Source: Methanothrix sp. | GTDB lineage: Archaea; Halobacteriota; Methanosarcinia; Methanotrichales; Methanotrichaceae | Direction: 5' to 3' | DNA: 5,548 nt | Assembly: GCA_028688535.1 (NCBI GenBank) | Contig: JAQTXY010000151.1 | Location: 1-5,548, forward strand | Part shown: positions 1-5,459 of the stretch, in pieces | Position numbering within the stretch: position 1 is the stretch's first letter | Layout of the letters: every line of letters starts with the position of its first letter | Position numbers and translations under genes: made by a program | The notes under the pieces: generated by a model | Databases searched by the model: none | Told to the model about the DNA's origin: nothing | What the model saw: only the letters and a program-made list of their open reading frames with translations

Positions 1-1
1 G

Positions 2-847
2 GCCTATTACTGGATATCGGATCGCAAGGAAAAGACCATGAACCGACAGATACGCGGTTTGAGCGGTCCCGGCCAGGAATCGATGCTAAAGGAGAAAGAG
101 GCCTTCCCCCGGCAGCTTCAGATAACCGAGGCGGCGGCAGGGCATACCGAGGCAGACGAGAAGGATCTGCAAATTGAGCAAGGAGATGATGAGGAAAGCC
201 CTGGAAAAATGCTCGCCAAAATCTTTGTGGACTTCCGGGAGAGAGAGATGGCAAAGCTTCTGGAGGCTCTGGGCATCGAGGTCACCGTCAAGAATCTGGA
301 AGTGGGAGACTATGTGATCAGTGATAAAGTGGCAATCGAACGCAAGACTGCCCAGGATTTTGTGGCCTCGATCATCGATCCACAAAGAAATTTATTTCGC
401 CAGATGGCGGATCTGGCCAGGACTTATGATAGACCGGTCTTGATTTTAGAGGGCAGGGATCTTTACACCTCGCAGATGAATGCCGCATCTATCCGCGGAG
501 CTATGATCTCTGTGGCAGTGGACTATGGTGTTCCCATCATTCCCACGGAAGACCGGGATGAAACTGCCTCGGTTATTGCCCTGCTGACTCGTAGAGAGAT
601 GCGAGAGGGTCGTGAGCCCAAGGTGCATGGCCACAAGACTGCCAGGACGCTTAAAGAGCAGCAGGAGTATTTGGTATCGGCCATTTCCAGTGTTGGGCCT
701 ACGGTTGCCAGGAATCTTCTCAAGCACTTCGGGTCTGTTGAGAAGATCATGACAGCTTCATCTGAGCAGCTGCAAGAGGTAGAACTAGTGGGTCCGAAGA
801 TCGCACAGCGCATTCGCGAGCTGGTAGGCGGGGAGTATAAAGGATAG
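2..847 (+). CDS. hef: Hef-type XPF/ERCC4 nuclease, C-terminal part (5' end outside window)
   Basis: The frame is open to the left edge. The first codons read AYYWISDRKEKTM, which resembles the last helicase-domain helix of archaeal Hef (typically DEAYYW-S-RKE), so the ATG at 38 is an internal Met and the gene starts upstream. Counting residues from that Met, an acidic linker covers about 30-58. An ERCC4 nuclease domain follows at about 61-190, with D65 in VDFRERE, GDY at 90-92 and the catalytic ERK-x3-D signature E101-R102-K103...D107. Tandem helix-hairpin-helix motifs follow (SSVGPTVARNLLKHFG near 217-232, VELVGPKIAQRIRELV near 248-263). Hef pairs an SF2 helicase with a structure-specific nuclease that processes forked or stalled replication intermediates. 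The nuclease and HhH parts look complete. A free-standing Mus81/XPF-like nuclease is the alternative, disfavoured by the helicase-like upstream residues. The stop lies 7 bp from the convergent thioredoxin gene. Confidence 0.9.
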   Translation, partial: AYYWISDRKEKTMNRQIRGLSGPGQESMLKEKEAFPRQLQITEAAAGHTEADEKDLQIEQGDDEESPGKMLAKIFVDFREREMAKLLEALGIEVTVKNLEVGDYVISDKVAIERKTAQDFVASIIDPQRNLFRQMADLARTYDRPVLILEGRDLYTSQMNAASIRGAMISVAVDYGVPIIPTEDRDETASVIALLTRREMREGREPKVHGHKTARTLKEQQEYLVSAISSVGPTVARNLLKHFGSVEKIMTASSEQLQEVELVGPKIAQRIRELVGGEYKG

Positions 848-854
848 GCAACAA

Positions 855-1328
855 TCATCTCATATGCAGCACGGTCAGGATCATCCGTTTCAGCTCCTCT
901 TGGGGGTAATTGCCCACCTGCATGGCCACGAGAGTGCCGTTCTTGAAGACGAGCAGGGTTGGAGTTCTTGATATGCCAAATTTGCTCATCGTAACTGGAT
1001 TTCTGTCGATGCAAAGCTTCGCGAATACGATCCTGCCCTTAAATTCTTCCGCCATTCGGTCTATCTTTGGCTCGATAAGCTTGCAGGGCGGGCAGCCGAT
1101 CTCCCAGCAATCCAGTACAAAATTTGGATAATTGCTGATTGCTTCTTGCAGAGTATCGTCATTAACGACAACTGGGGCCTCTGGAAACGCCGATGCCAGC
1201 TCTGAGCTGTTGCCGCCCGTCTGCCCTTCAAGGGGGGCCGCCTGGCAGTCTCCAGTCATGATCAGGGGCAGCAGACAGATGATCGCAAGGGCCACTAATG
1301 CTGCATTTCTATTGACTGAGTCCATCAT
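855..1328 (-). CDS. Extracytoplasmic thioredoxin-fold protein, CPPC active site
   Basis: The protein has 157 residues. Residues 9-24 form a hydrophobic segment after a short polar N-terminus (signal peptide or membrane anchor), followed by a polar linker to about 50. The thioredoxin fold spans about 52-155: VLDCWEIG leads into C79-P80-P81-C82, the cis-Pro loop is R121-T122-P123, and the late strands are LLVFKNGT and AMQVGNYP. The usual Trp before the first Cys is Gly, and the dipeptide between the cysteines is PP rather than GP. The likely role is thiol-disulfide exchange outside the membrane; whether it reduces or oxidises cannot be read from sequence. C28 near the end of the hydrophobic region does not sit in a good lipobox. 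Two ATGs are adjacent: AGGA directly abuts the first, while the second at 1325 has more normal spacing, so the start may be one codon later. It is transcribed divergently from the gene at 1435. Confidence 0.85.
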   Translation of the reverse strand: MMDSVNRNAALVALAIICLLPLIMTGDCQAAPLEGQTGGNSSELASAFPEAPVVVNDDTLQEAISNYPNFVLDCWEIGCPPCKLIEPKIDRMAEEFKGRIVFAKLCIDRNPVTMSKFGISRTPTLLVFKNGTLVAMQVGNYPQEELKRMILTVLHMR

Positions 1329-1417
1329 TCCTATCTACCAACATGAAAATACAAGAACATATCTCTGCAAAATTTTATATCTATTTGCGTGCCAGACATT
1401 TAAGCAGAAGCCTCATT
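1329..1417. promoter_or_regulatory. Divergent promoter region with a shared AT box
   Basis: The only AT-rich box between the two divergent genes is AAAATTTTATAT at about 1369-1380. On the plus strand TTTTATAT after GCAAAA resembles an archaeal BRE/TATA and would place transcription start near 1403, about 30 nt before the ATG at 1435. On the minus strand the same bases read ATATAAAATTTT and would start transcription near 1351, about 25 nt before the thioredoxin start. This is inferred from spacing alone. One near-symmetric box may therefore serve both directions. Confidence 0.45.
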
Positions 1418-1425
1418 GAGGAGGA
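1418..1425 (+). promoter_or_regulatory. Strong Shine-Dalgarno site that decides the downstream start
   Basis: GAGGAGGA matches the archaeal anti-SD. It touches the in-frame TTG at 1426 with no spacer, but lies 9 nt before the ATG at 1435 and 15 nt before the ATG at 1441. The spacing favours 1435 as the start of the following gene. Confidence 0.7.
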
Positions 1426-1434
1426 TTGATCGAG

Positions 1435-2307
1435 ATGGTCATGCATCAGTCCATGAACCTGACACCGGCAGAATCATTGATGCTCCTAAGCCCTGAAAAT
1501 GCTCCCGGCAAGAAGATGATCAAGTTAACATTTGCTGATCTCATGTTGAATGGCGTCATTAGGGCCCATATTCAAGACGAAAAGCAATTTCTGTTTAAAA
1601 GAAAGAGAATCTATATCAGTCGAGAAAAGTCAGGTTCAAGTCTGCGTCTTAAGCCCCATGAGAAGATTATTCTGGATCATTTGCACAAGACCGAACGGCT
1701 GAATACTCTAGCTAAAAATTTTTATCAATCCGTGGGCAGTTTAAAGAATTACGCTCAGGAATATTTGCGTCAACCTCTTTATGAGCAGGGCTATTTCCAG
1801 AAAGAGGAGAGAAAGTGGTTATTGTTCATTCCTCATACAAAATTCTTACTGACTGAGAAGGGCCTGGAAGCCCAGAAAAGAATAAAGAGCTTGCTTGAAG
1901 ACGGAGACAATCTGGAGAGCTGGGTTAAGTGTGATCCAGGTCGGGCCAAAGCTTATCTCTCCGTGTGCGGCCCAAATGTGCTGCTATTGGAGCAGTATGA
2001 TTTGTCAGTCATCGAGGAGTGGAGCCGGGCTTTGGCCAAGGAAGAGAGTAAGCCATACGATCATTATGCTCATCTCTGGTATGGCGGCTTCCGGCATGTC
2101 CATGTATCAAATGATGACCATGATCTCTTGCATCCAGAGGATTTGGGCATATTGGACTGCAGTGATATGGACTTTGGCTTTAATTTTGAAGACATTGATT
2201 TCGATATTCTAGGCAGCTTTGATTCATTCTCAGACTTTGACTCTGCCTTAGACAGCGACTTAGGAGGAGGCGGTGGCGATGGTGGTGGAGATGGCGGAGG
2301 AGATTGA
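1435..2307 (+). CDS. Uncharacterised protein with acidic Phe/Asp tail and GGGD repeats
   Basis: I do not recognise this protein. It has 290 residues from the ATG at 1435; an in-frame TTG at 1426 would add three. Residues about 7-150 are charged and probably helical: an N-terminal LTPAESLMLLS segment, LTFADLMLNGVIR, and a basic stretch FLFKRKRIYISREK, then LKPHEKIILDHL and KFLLTEKGLEAQKRI, which look like winged-helix-type elements. That reading and a loose resemblance to the start of GPP34-like proteins are guesses. From about 220 the character changes: no Lys or Arg follows the Arg of GGFRH, and the last 47 residues hold 13 Asp, one Glu and 7 Phe, ending in three GGGD units. No signal peptide or transmembrane helix is evident, so it is probably cytoplasmic. 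It is closed by tandem stops TGA-TAA and appears to be a single-gene unit between its own promoter and a T8 terminator. Confidence 0.75.
   Translation: MVMHQSMNLTPAESLMLLSPENAPGKKMIKLTFADLMLNGVIRAHIQDEKQFLFKRKRIYISREKSGSSLRLKPHEKIILDHLHKTERLNTLAKNFYQSVGSLKNYAQEYLRQPLYEQGYFQKEERKWLLFIPHTKFLLTEKGLEAQKRIKSLLEDGDNLESWVKCDPGRAKAYLSVCGPNVLLLEQYDLSVIEEWSRALAKEESKPYDHYAHLWYGGFRHVHVSNDDHDLLHPEDLGILDCSDMDFGFNFEDIDFDILGSFDSFSDFDSALDSDLGGGGGDGGGDGGGD
2269..2304 (+). repeat. Three 12-nt units encoding GGGD at the C-terminus
   Basis: The last 36 coding bases are three imperfect 12-mers of the form GGN GGN GGN GAT, each ending in GAT at 2278, 2290 and 2302. The wobble bases differ between units, so this is not a very fresh slippage product. 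Unit number could still vary between strains. Confidence 0.75.
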
Positions 2308-2325
2308 TAATGCGATTCGTTATGC

Positions 2326-2333
2326 TTTTTTTT
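2326..2333 (+). terminator. T8 run, intrinsic archaeal terminator
   Basis: Eight consecutive T residues lie 16 nt after the tandem stops. Archaeal RNA polymerase can terminate at T runs without a strong hairpin, and none is visible here. This separates the gene from the zinc-ribbon gene downstream. Confidence 0.6.
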
Positions 2334-2376
2334 ATGTATTTTCATGTCGCCTGAACCTGAAATCAGGAAGCTAGAC

Positions 2377-2390
2377 CGAAAGGTATATCA
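2377..2390 (+). promoter_or_regulatory. BRE/TATA-like box for the CxxC-x17-CxxC gene
   Basis: CCGAAAGG directly precedes TATATCA (2384-2390), a good match to a purine-rich BRE followed by a TATA box. With the usual 25 nt or so offset, transcription would begin near 2412, leaving an untranslated leader of about 90 nt before the ATG at 2503. That is long for an archaeal mRNA, and it contains the hairpin at 2464-2480. Confidence 0.45.
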
Positions 2391-2463
2391 AATAATCATT
2401 CCTCTGGCAAAAGGCTGCTTATCGTCCAATCAATTGAGTTTGATGGGATGCTTTGCAGTAGGG

Positions 2464-2480
2464 TCGATTCGAGGAATCGA
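2464..2480 (+). promoter_or_regulatory. Leader hairpin upstream of the zinc-ribbon gene
   Basis: TCGATTC-GAG-GAATCGA is a perfect 7-bp inverted repeat with a 3-nt loop, 22 nt before the ATG at 2503 and inside the predicted leader. It has no T tract, so it is not a terminator. It could be an RNA structure affecting translation or stability, or a protein-binding palindrome; the sequence does not decide. Confidence 0.45.
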
Positions 2481-2502
2481 TGCCAAAGGTAAGTGAGTTA
2501 AT

Positions 2503-2688
2503 ATGGAAAGATATGGAAGCGGCAACAGAGGCGGCTTTAGAAGCGGCCCAAGAGAGATGCACGATGCCACCTGCGCTGAGTGCGGAAAGACATGTCAAGT
2601 TCCCTTCAAGCCCGATGGCTCCAGGCCGGTCTACTGCAGCGATTGCTACCAGAAGCATAGGCCAGCCAGACCACCCAGAAGATACTAA
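2503..2688 (+). CDS. Small CxxC-x17-CxxC zinc protein with RG-rich N-terminus
   Basis: The protein has 61 residues. Residues 1-19 are Gly/Arg/Ser rich (YGSGNRGGFRSGPREM). CAEC and CSDC follow, separated by exactly 17 residues containing the core VPFKPDGSRPVY; the tail YQKHRPARPPRRY is basic. The spacing and core match the small domain I know as CxxC-x17-CxxC (I recall TIGR04272, from memory), seen in methanogens and some bacteria. The four cysteines very probably bind one zinc. An RG-rich head plus a basic tail suggests binding to RNA or DNA, but no function is established to my knowledge. A fifth Cys lies four residues after the first pair. The ribosome binding site is weak: AAAGGT and GTGAGTT lie just upstream. 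It is flanked by its own promoter and terminator, so it appears monocistronic. A longer overlapping frame starting at 2480 lacks the Cys pattern. Confidence 0.85.
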   Translation: MERYGSGNRGGFRSGPREMHDATCAECGKTCQVPFKPDGSRPVYCSDCYQKHRPARPPRRY

Positions 2689-2711
2689 TTACTTAATGGG
2701 TATAAATGAGT

Positions 2712-2750
2712 CAGGGTTGATCAATTAACCCTGTAGCAGCTATTTTTCTT
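2712..2750 (+). terminator. Hairpin plus T-rich tract after the zinc-ribbon gene
   Basis: CAGGGTTGA (2712-2720) pairs with TTAACCCTG (2725-2733) around a TCAA loop, giving 9 bp with one G-U. TTTTTCTT follows at 2743-2750 after a 9-nt spacer. This looks like a terminator for the small zinc protein and separates it from the ABC operon. Confidence 0.6.
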
Positions 2751-2751
2751 G

Positions 2752-2768
2752 AATGTTATTAATATTAA
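2752..2768 (+). promoter_or_regulatory. AT box, probable promoter of the ABC operon
   Basis: The TTATTAATATTAA stretch lies about 25 nt before 2787. Used as a TATA box it would start transcription almost at the GTG at 2787 (leaderless), or give a leader of about 30 nt to the ATG at 2820. A second candidate, GGTATAAAT near 2699-2707, would fire upstream of the terminator hairpin and is less likely to serve this operon. Confidence 0.35.
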
Positions 2769-2786
2769 GATTCGTCAGAGATCGCA

Positions 2787-4100
2787 GTGAATATATACGT
2801 AAACAGCAATAAAGAATTGATGCACATTGTATCAGGTGCCACCCGAATAGTCCTCTTTTCTGCTCTCTTGATATCTATCTTTGCCGCTTGCTCTTCATCA
2901 TCTTCTTGGGACAATGCTTCTGAAAGAGCAAACAGAACTGATAAAGGATTTGCAGAGGTTGAGCTCCTTTTCTGCAAAGGGCAAAGCATCCTTCCTGTGC
3001 TGCTGACTACAGGGCAGATAGACGGCTACGTGGCCTGGCAGCCTTATCTGGCTCTGGCTGAGAAGAGCGGCATAGGAAAAGTCGTCGCCCTCTCTCGAGA
3101 CTTTCCGCCATACGGGGCATGGCACAATCATCCTTGCTGCGTTCTGGTCGCGAGCAATGATATCTTGCATAATTATCCAGATATGGCTATGGCAGTGAGC
3201 GTAATTCTTCTCACCGGAGGCGATTATGCAGAGGAGCATCAGGAGGCTTTGTCAAAAATCACCGCCGATTGGCTTATGGGAGATCGAGATTATTTGCTGG
3301 GTAGCCATATCATTTCTCCAATTAGCTTGTTTAATCAATCTCTCTCCACTTTTGTGTTCTCTTCAGAGGTAAATGAAGATTGGAATGCTTCTGCTCAAAT
3401 CCTCGTCGATAGGATGGGGGATATTCTCAACACCATAGATGATGGTAATAGCACTCTGCACAAGGGATACAATACTCAAGTGTTGGAATTTATGGACTTA
3501 GGACCTTATTATAGGGCGGTTAAATGGATTGCATCGCAAGGCAAGGCATCATCTTATCTTTCTAATAGTAGTAAGCCTGAGAATAATCTCATCCGAATCG
3601 GATATCTCATGATCGATCATCAGGCACCCCTCTTTGCTGCTGTCAAGAACTGGCGATATTTCCAGAAGAGATACGGGATTGCGCTAAAGCCGGCCCTGGA
3701 CCTCAAGCGGCCTCGATATCTGGAGTTGATGATCAACGGCCAAAAAGCAGCCGATGTGGAGCTCATATCCGCACCTACCGGACAGAATCTTATGACCTTG
3801 ATGGAACAAGATAACCTGGATATGGCCATAGTAGGCATAACTCCGGCCATCGGATCAATCAGCCTGGGCTGTGAAGCTCGAATTATTCAGCCGGTGCAAA
3901 ATTTAGGCTCGGGTCTGGTCCTGGCAACCGCAACCAGAGCCGAAAAATGGGATGATTTTGTATCTCTGGCTATAGCCTCCTCTGCCCGGGGCAGACCGCT
4001 CAAGATCGGGGACCCGGATTTGGGGACCATTGCAGACGTAATATTCCAGGATGCACTGAGAGTATCCGGCCTGCAGGGCGTGAGAGCATCAGGAACCTGA
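2787..4100 (+). CDS. ABC importer substrate-binding lipoprotein-like protein, lobes in reversed order
   Basis: The protein has 437 residues from GTG at 2787, or 426 from ATG at 2820; neither has a clear ribosome binding site. Hydrophobic residues 21-34 end in IFAAC followed by five Ser, a lipobox-like site, so export and membrane anchoring are likely. Residues about 55-250 resemble the second lobe and C-terminus of NrtA/SsuA/TauA-family binding proteins: GQSILPVLLTTGQIDGYVAW, then HPCCVLVAS, then a helical end with DLGPYYRAV. Residues about 268-430 resemble the first lobe: IRIGYLMIDHQAPLFAAVKN, then MTLMEQDNLDMAIVGITPA, then GSGLVLA and ADVIFQDALRVSGL. A normal protein runs lobe 1 then lobe 2; here the order is swapped and each lobe occurs once. 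By hand count the linker side (3301-3600) is 119/300 GC, against 226/420 for 3661-4080. It heads the operon with permease and ATPase. The ligand cannot be assigned. A circular permutation, a tandem protein that lost two lobes, or misassembly are possible. Confidence 0.8.
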   Translation: MNIYVNSNKELMHIVSGATRIVLFSALLISIFAACSSSSSWDNASERANRTDKGFAEVELLFCKGQSILPVLLTTGQIDGYVAWQPYLALAEKSGIGKVVALSRDFPPYGAWHNHPCCVLVASNDILHNYPDMAMAVSVILLTGGDYAEEHQEALSKITADWLMGDRDYLLGSHIISPISLFNQSLSTFVFSSEVNEDWNASAQILVDRMGDILNTIDDGNSTLHKGYNTQVLEFMDLGPYYRAVKWIASQGKASSYLSNSSKPENNLIRIGYLMIDHQAPLFAAVKNWRYFQKRYGIALKPALDLKRPRYLELMINGQKAADVELISAPTGQNLMTLMEQDNLDMAIVGITPAIGSISLGCEARIIQPVQNLGSGLVLATATRAEKWDDFVSLAIASSARGRPLKIGDPDLGTIADVIFQDALRVSGLQGVRASGT

Positions 4101-4119
4101 AGGCAAATTCCCATCAATT

Positions 4120-4128
4120 GGGGTGATT
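4120..4128 (+). promoter_or_regulatory. Ribosome binding site of the permease gene
   Basis: GGGGTGATT matches the archaeal GGAGGTGATC-type site over GGTGAT. It lies 4 nt before ATG at 4133, in the 32-nt gap after the binding-protein stop. It fixes the permease start and shows that the gene was translated normally at its 5' end. Confidence 0.7.
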
Positions 4129-4132
4129 AGAA

Positions 4133-4830
4133 ATGTCCTTGGCGACAAATCGAAACATGAGAAAGCTGATCCTTCCCATCAGTGTAGTCCTGATCTGGCA
4201 GGCTTTAGCTCTCTATGTTAATAATCCATTCGTGCTTCCCACTCTTGACGCCGTCCTCTCTGTTCTTTTCAAGCCGACGGCAGACCTCCTGGGCAGCGGC
4301 TCTCTCCTGGAAAATGCCAGAGTGAGTCTGGTCAGAGTGTCACTGGGATTTCTCCTAGCCGCTGTTCTGGCGGTCCCTTTAGGCTTGGCAATGGGCCGCT
4401 GGGAGGTGTTTAAAGACATCTCGGAGGGCCTGATCTCAGCCCTGCGGCCGGTGCCGCCACTGGCATGGGTACCTCTGGCCATGGCATGGCTGAAGATTGG
4501 TCTGGCATCTGTGGTCTTCATTATCGCTCTAGGTGCGTTTTTCCCAATTCTGCTCAGCACCTCACAGGGAGTTAGAGGGGTTAAGCGATCCTGGCAGGAG
4601 GCGGTCTACATGATGGTTTTGGCATTGCCTGGATGTGCGTGGTGGCAGCGGAGATGCTGCCAGGCACCAGTTCCGGCCTCGGATACCTGATCATGTATGC
4701 TTACGGCTGGGGACAGATCCAGGTGGTAGTGGCAGGCATGGTGGCCATTGGCGTCCTCGGCATACTGATTGACCGCTTTTTCATCGTGGTGGAAAGAAGA
4801 TGGTTCTCCTGGAGGGCATACGAACGATGA
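4133..4830 (+). pseudogene. ABC importer permease (SsuC/TauC/NrtB type), internal deletion with frame change
   Basis: The first frame runs 4133-4690. It begins with a transmembrane helix (LILPISVVLIWQALALYV), then TM helices near residues 67-87 and 107-145 including RPVPPLAWVPLAMAWLKIG, and reaches QGVRGVKRSWQEAV near 158. Thereafter it reads nonsense to a stop at 4688. The expected continuation, GFGIAWMCVVAAEMLPGTS and the last TM helix, sits in another frame and ends at the TGA at 4828-4830. In the family about 29 residues separate the EAA element from GxGIAW; here only 4604-4614 (11 nt) remains, so about 75 bp is missing and the frame shifts. The lost segment is most of the EAA loop (EAA-x3-G-x9-I-x-LP) that docks onto the ATPase, plus adjoining membrane sequence. 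Any product of the first frame would be 185 residues with a foreign tail. Sequence on both sides is well conserved, suggesting a recent lesion or an assembly collapse. Confidence 0.85.
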
Positions 4831-5240
4831 TGCTGGAGCTTGCGGGAATTACAAAGGAATTCAATCAGGGAAACGGCAAGAAAGCTGAGCTTTCCGGAGG
4901 AATGCGCCAAAGAGCGGCGGTGGCCAGATCCCTGGCCCTGGAACCTTCCTTCCTGCTCATGGACGAGCCTTTTTCCGCTCTTGATCCTCAGACCCGAAAG
5001 CAGATTCAGGAGGATATAATTCGCATCCAGGAGAAGACCGCCAAAGCCATAGTGCTCGTCACTCACAGTGTGGAGGAGGCGATACTTCTGGCGGACAGGC
5101 TGGTGATCCTGAGCGCTAACCCGGGCAAGGTCAAGAAAATATTGAAGATAGAGCTGGTAAGGCCAAGGGAGGGCATGAGCAGGTCATTTCTGGAGATGAG
5201 GAAAGAGGTTCTCGAGCTACTGAGCGAGAGATCTCTGTAA
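4827..5240 (+). pseudogene. ABC importer ATPase (SsuB/TauB/NrtD type) lacking Walker A and Q-loop
   Basis: The reading frame has 137 residues against roughly 250 in the family. The ATG at 4827 overlaps the permease stop as ATGA and has GGAGG at 4811-4815; an in-frame ATG at 4800 inside the permease is a less likely start. The N-terminus MLELAGITKEF is the normal first strand. After FNQGNGKKA it jumps straight to the signature ELSGGMRQRAAVARSLA, then Walker B FLLMDEP, D-loop SALD and H-loop VLVTHSVEEA, and a normal C-terminus with ILSANPGKVKKI. About 110 residues are missing, including Walker A (GxxGxGKST), the Q-loop and most of the helical subdomain, although the frame is kept. Without Walker A it should not bind or hydrolyse ATP normally. 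It is the last gene of the operon. I call it a deletion-derived pseudogene; a collapsed assembly is the main alternative. Confidence 0.85.
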
Positions 5241-5404
5241 AGGATATGGCCACCTGACCCTTTTGCTCCTCTTGCCAGCGTCCCCACAACCCAGCGCCCT
5301 TGCCCCGATCCCCCGGATTGCCGCCGACGACTGCCCTGCTGCCCCCAGGCACGCGCCAGCCCGCATGCAAGCGCGCTCCCGCGGGTAGGCAGGGGCCGCC
5401 TGGC
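5241..5404. other. Gene-free, GC-rich, C-skewed island with folding potential
   Basis: No convincing gene lies here. By hand count 92 of 120 bases at 5281-5400 are G or C, against 20 of 60 in the next 60 bases, and C outnumbers G 31 to 12 at 5281-5340. On either strand 5355-5364 pairs with 5381-5390 (10 positions, one mismatch and one G-T), enclosed by CCAGGC (5345-5350) with GCCTGG (5398-5403). CCCTGC near 5334-5339 could compete by pairing with GCAGGG near 5389-5394. With the T9 run 26 nt downstream this could be a structured operon 3' end or a small RNA on the plus strand. No known RNA family motif was recognised. Confidence 0.4.
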
Positions 5405-5428
5405 ACCAGAAGTTAGTAGTAATTATTG

Positions 5429-5437
5429 TTTTTTTTT
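5429..5437 (+). terminator. T9 run, terminator of the ABC operon or of a preceding RNA
   Basis: Nine consecutive T residues follow an AT-rich stretch, about 190 nt after the ATPase stop and 26 nt after a GC-rich fold. It is the only clear plus-strand termination signal downstream of the operon and lies just before the 3' end of the convergent gene at 5460. Confidence 0.55.
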
Positions 5438-5459
5438 ACATCCACTTCATCCACTCGTT

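Noticed and set aside
523..1014. Minus-strand frame spanning the hef and thioredoxin 3' ends
   Set aside because: It overlaps two well-supported genes, has a low-complexity Cys/Ser/Arg composition and no recognisable domain.
2070..2345. Minus-strand frame with a Pro/Ser-rich start
   Set aside because: It is the antisense of the GGGD and acidic tail codons; the Pro run mirrors the Gly codons and no ribosome binding site or homology is apparent.
2350..2367. CCTGA/TCAGG inverted repeat after the T8 run
   Set aside because: A 5-bp stem with an 8-nt loop is within chance expectation and has no T tract.
2400..2502. Possible tRNA or known riboswitch in the long leader
   Set aside because: No cloverleaf, T-arm consensus or CCA end could be built, and no riboswitch core was recognised; only the single 7-bp hairpin stands out.
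2480..2728. Plus-strand frame overlapping the zinc-ribbon gene
   Set aside because: It lacks the Cys pattern, its start lies at the base of the leader hairpin, and it runs into the terminator stem.
2787..5240. Insertion sequence or transposon as the cause of the ABC operon lesions
   Set aside because: No transposase remnant, terminal inverted repeat or target duplication was seen at the junctions; the pattern fits simple deletions or assembly collapse better.
5131..5406. Minus-strand frame through the GC-rich island and the ATPase 3' end
   Set aside because: Long open frames are expected in GC-rich DNA; the peptide is Gly/Pro/Arg biased and overlaps the ATPase remnant antisense.
5439..5455. 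Two copies of CATCCACT with 9-nt period
   Set aside because: Only two short units, not enough for a repeat array or a defined binding site.
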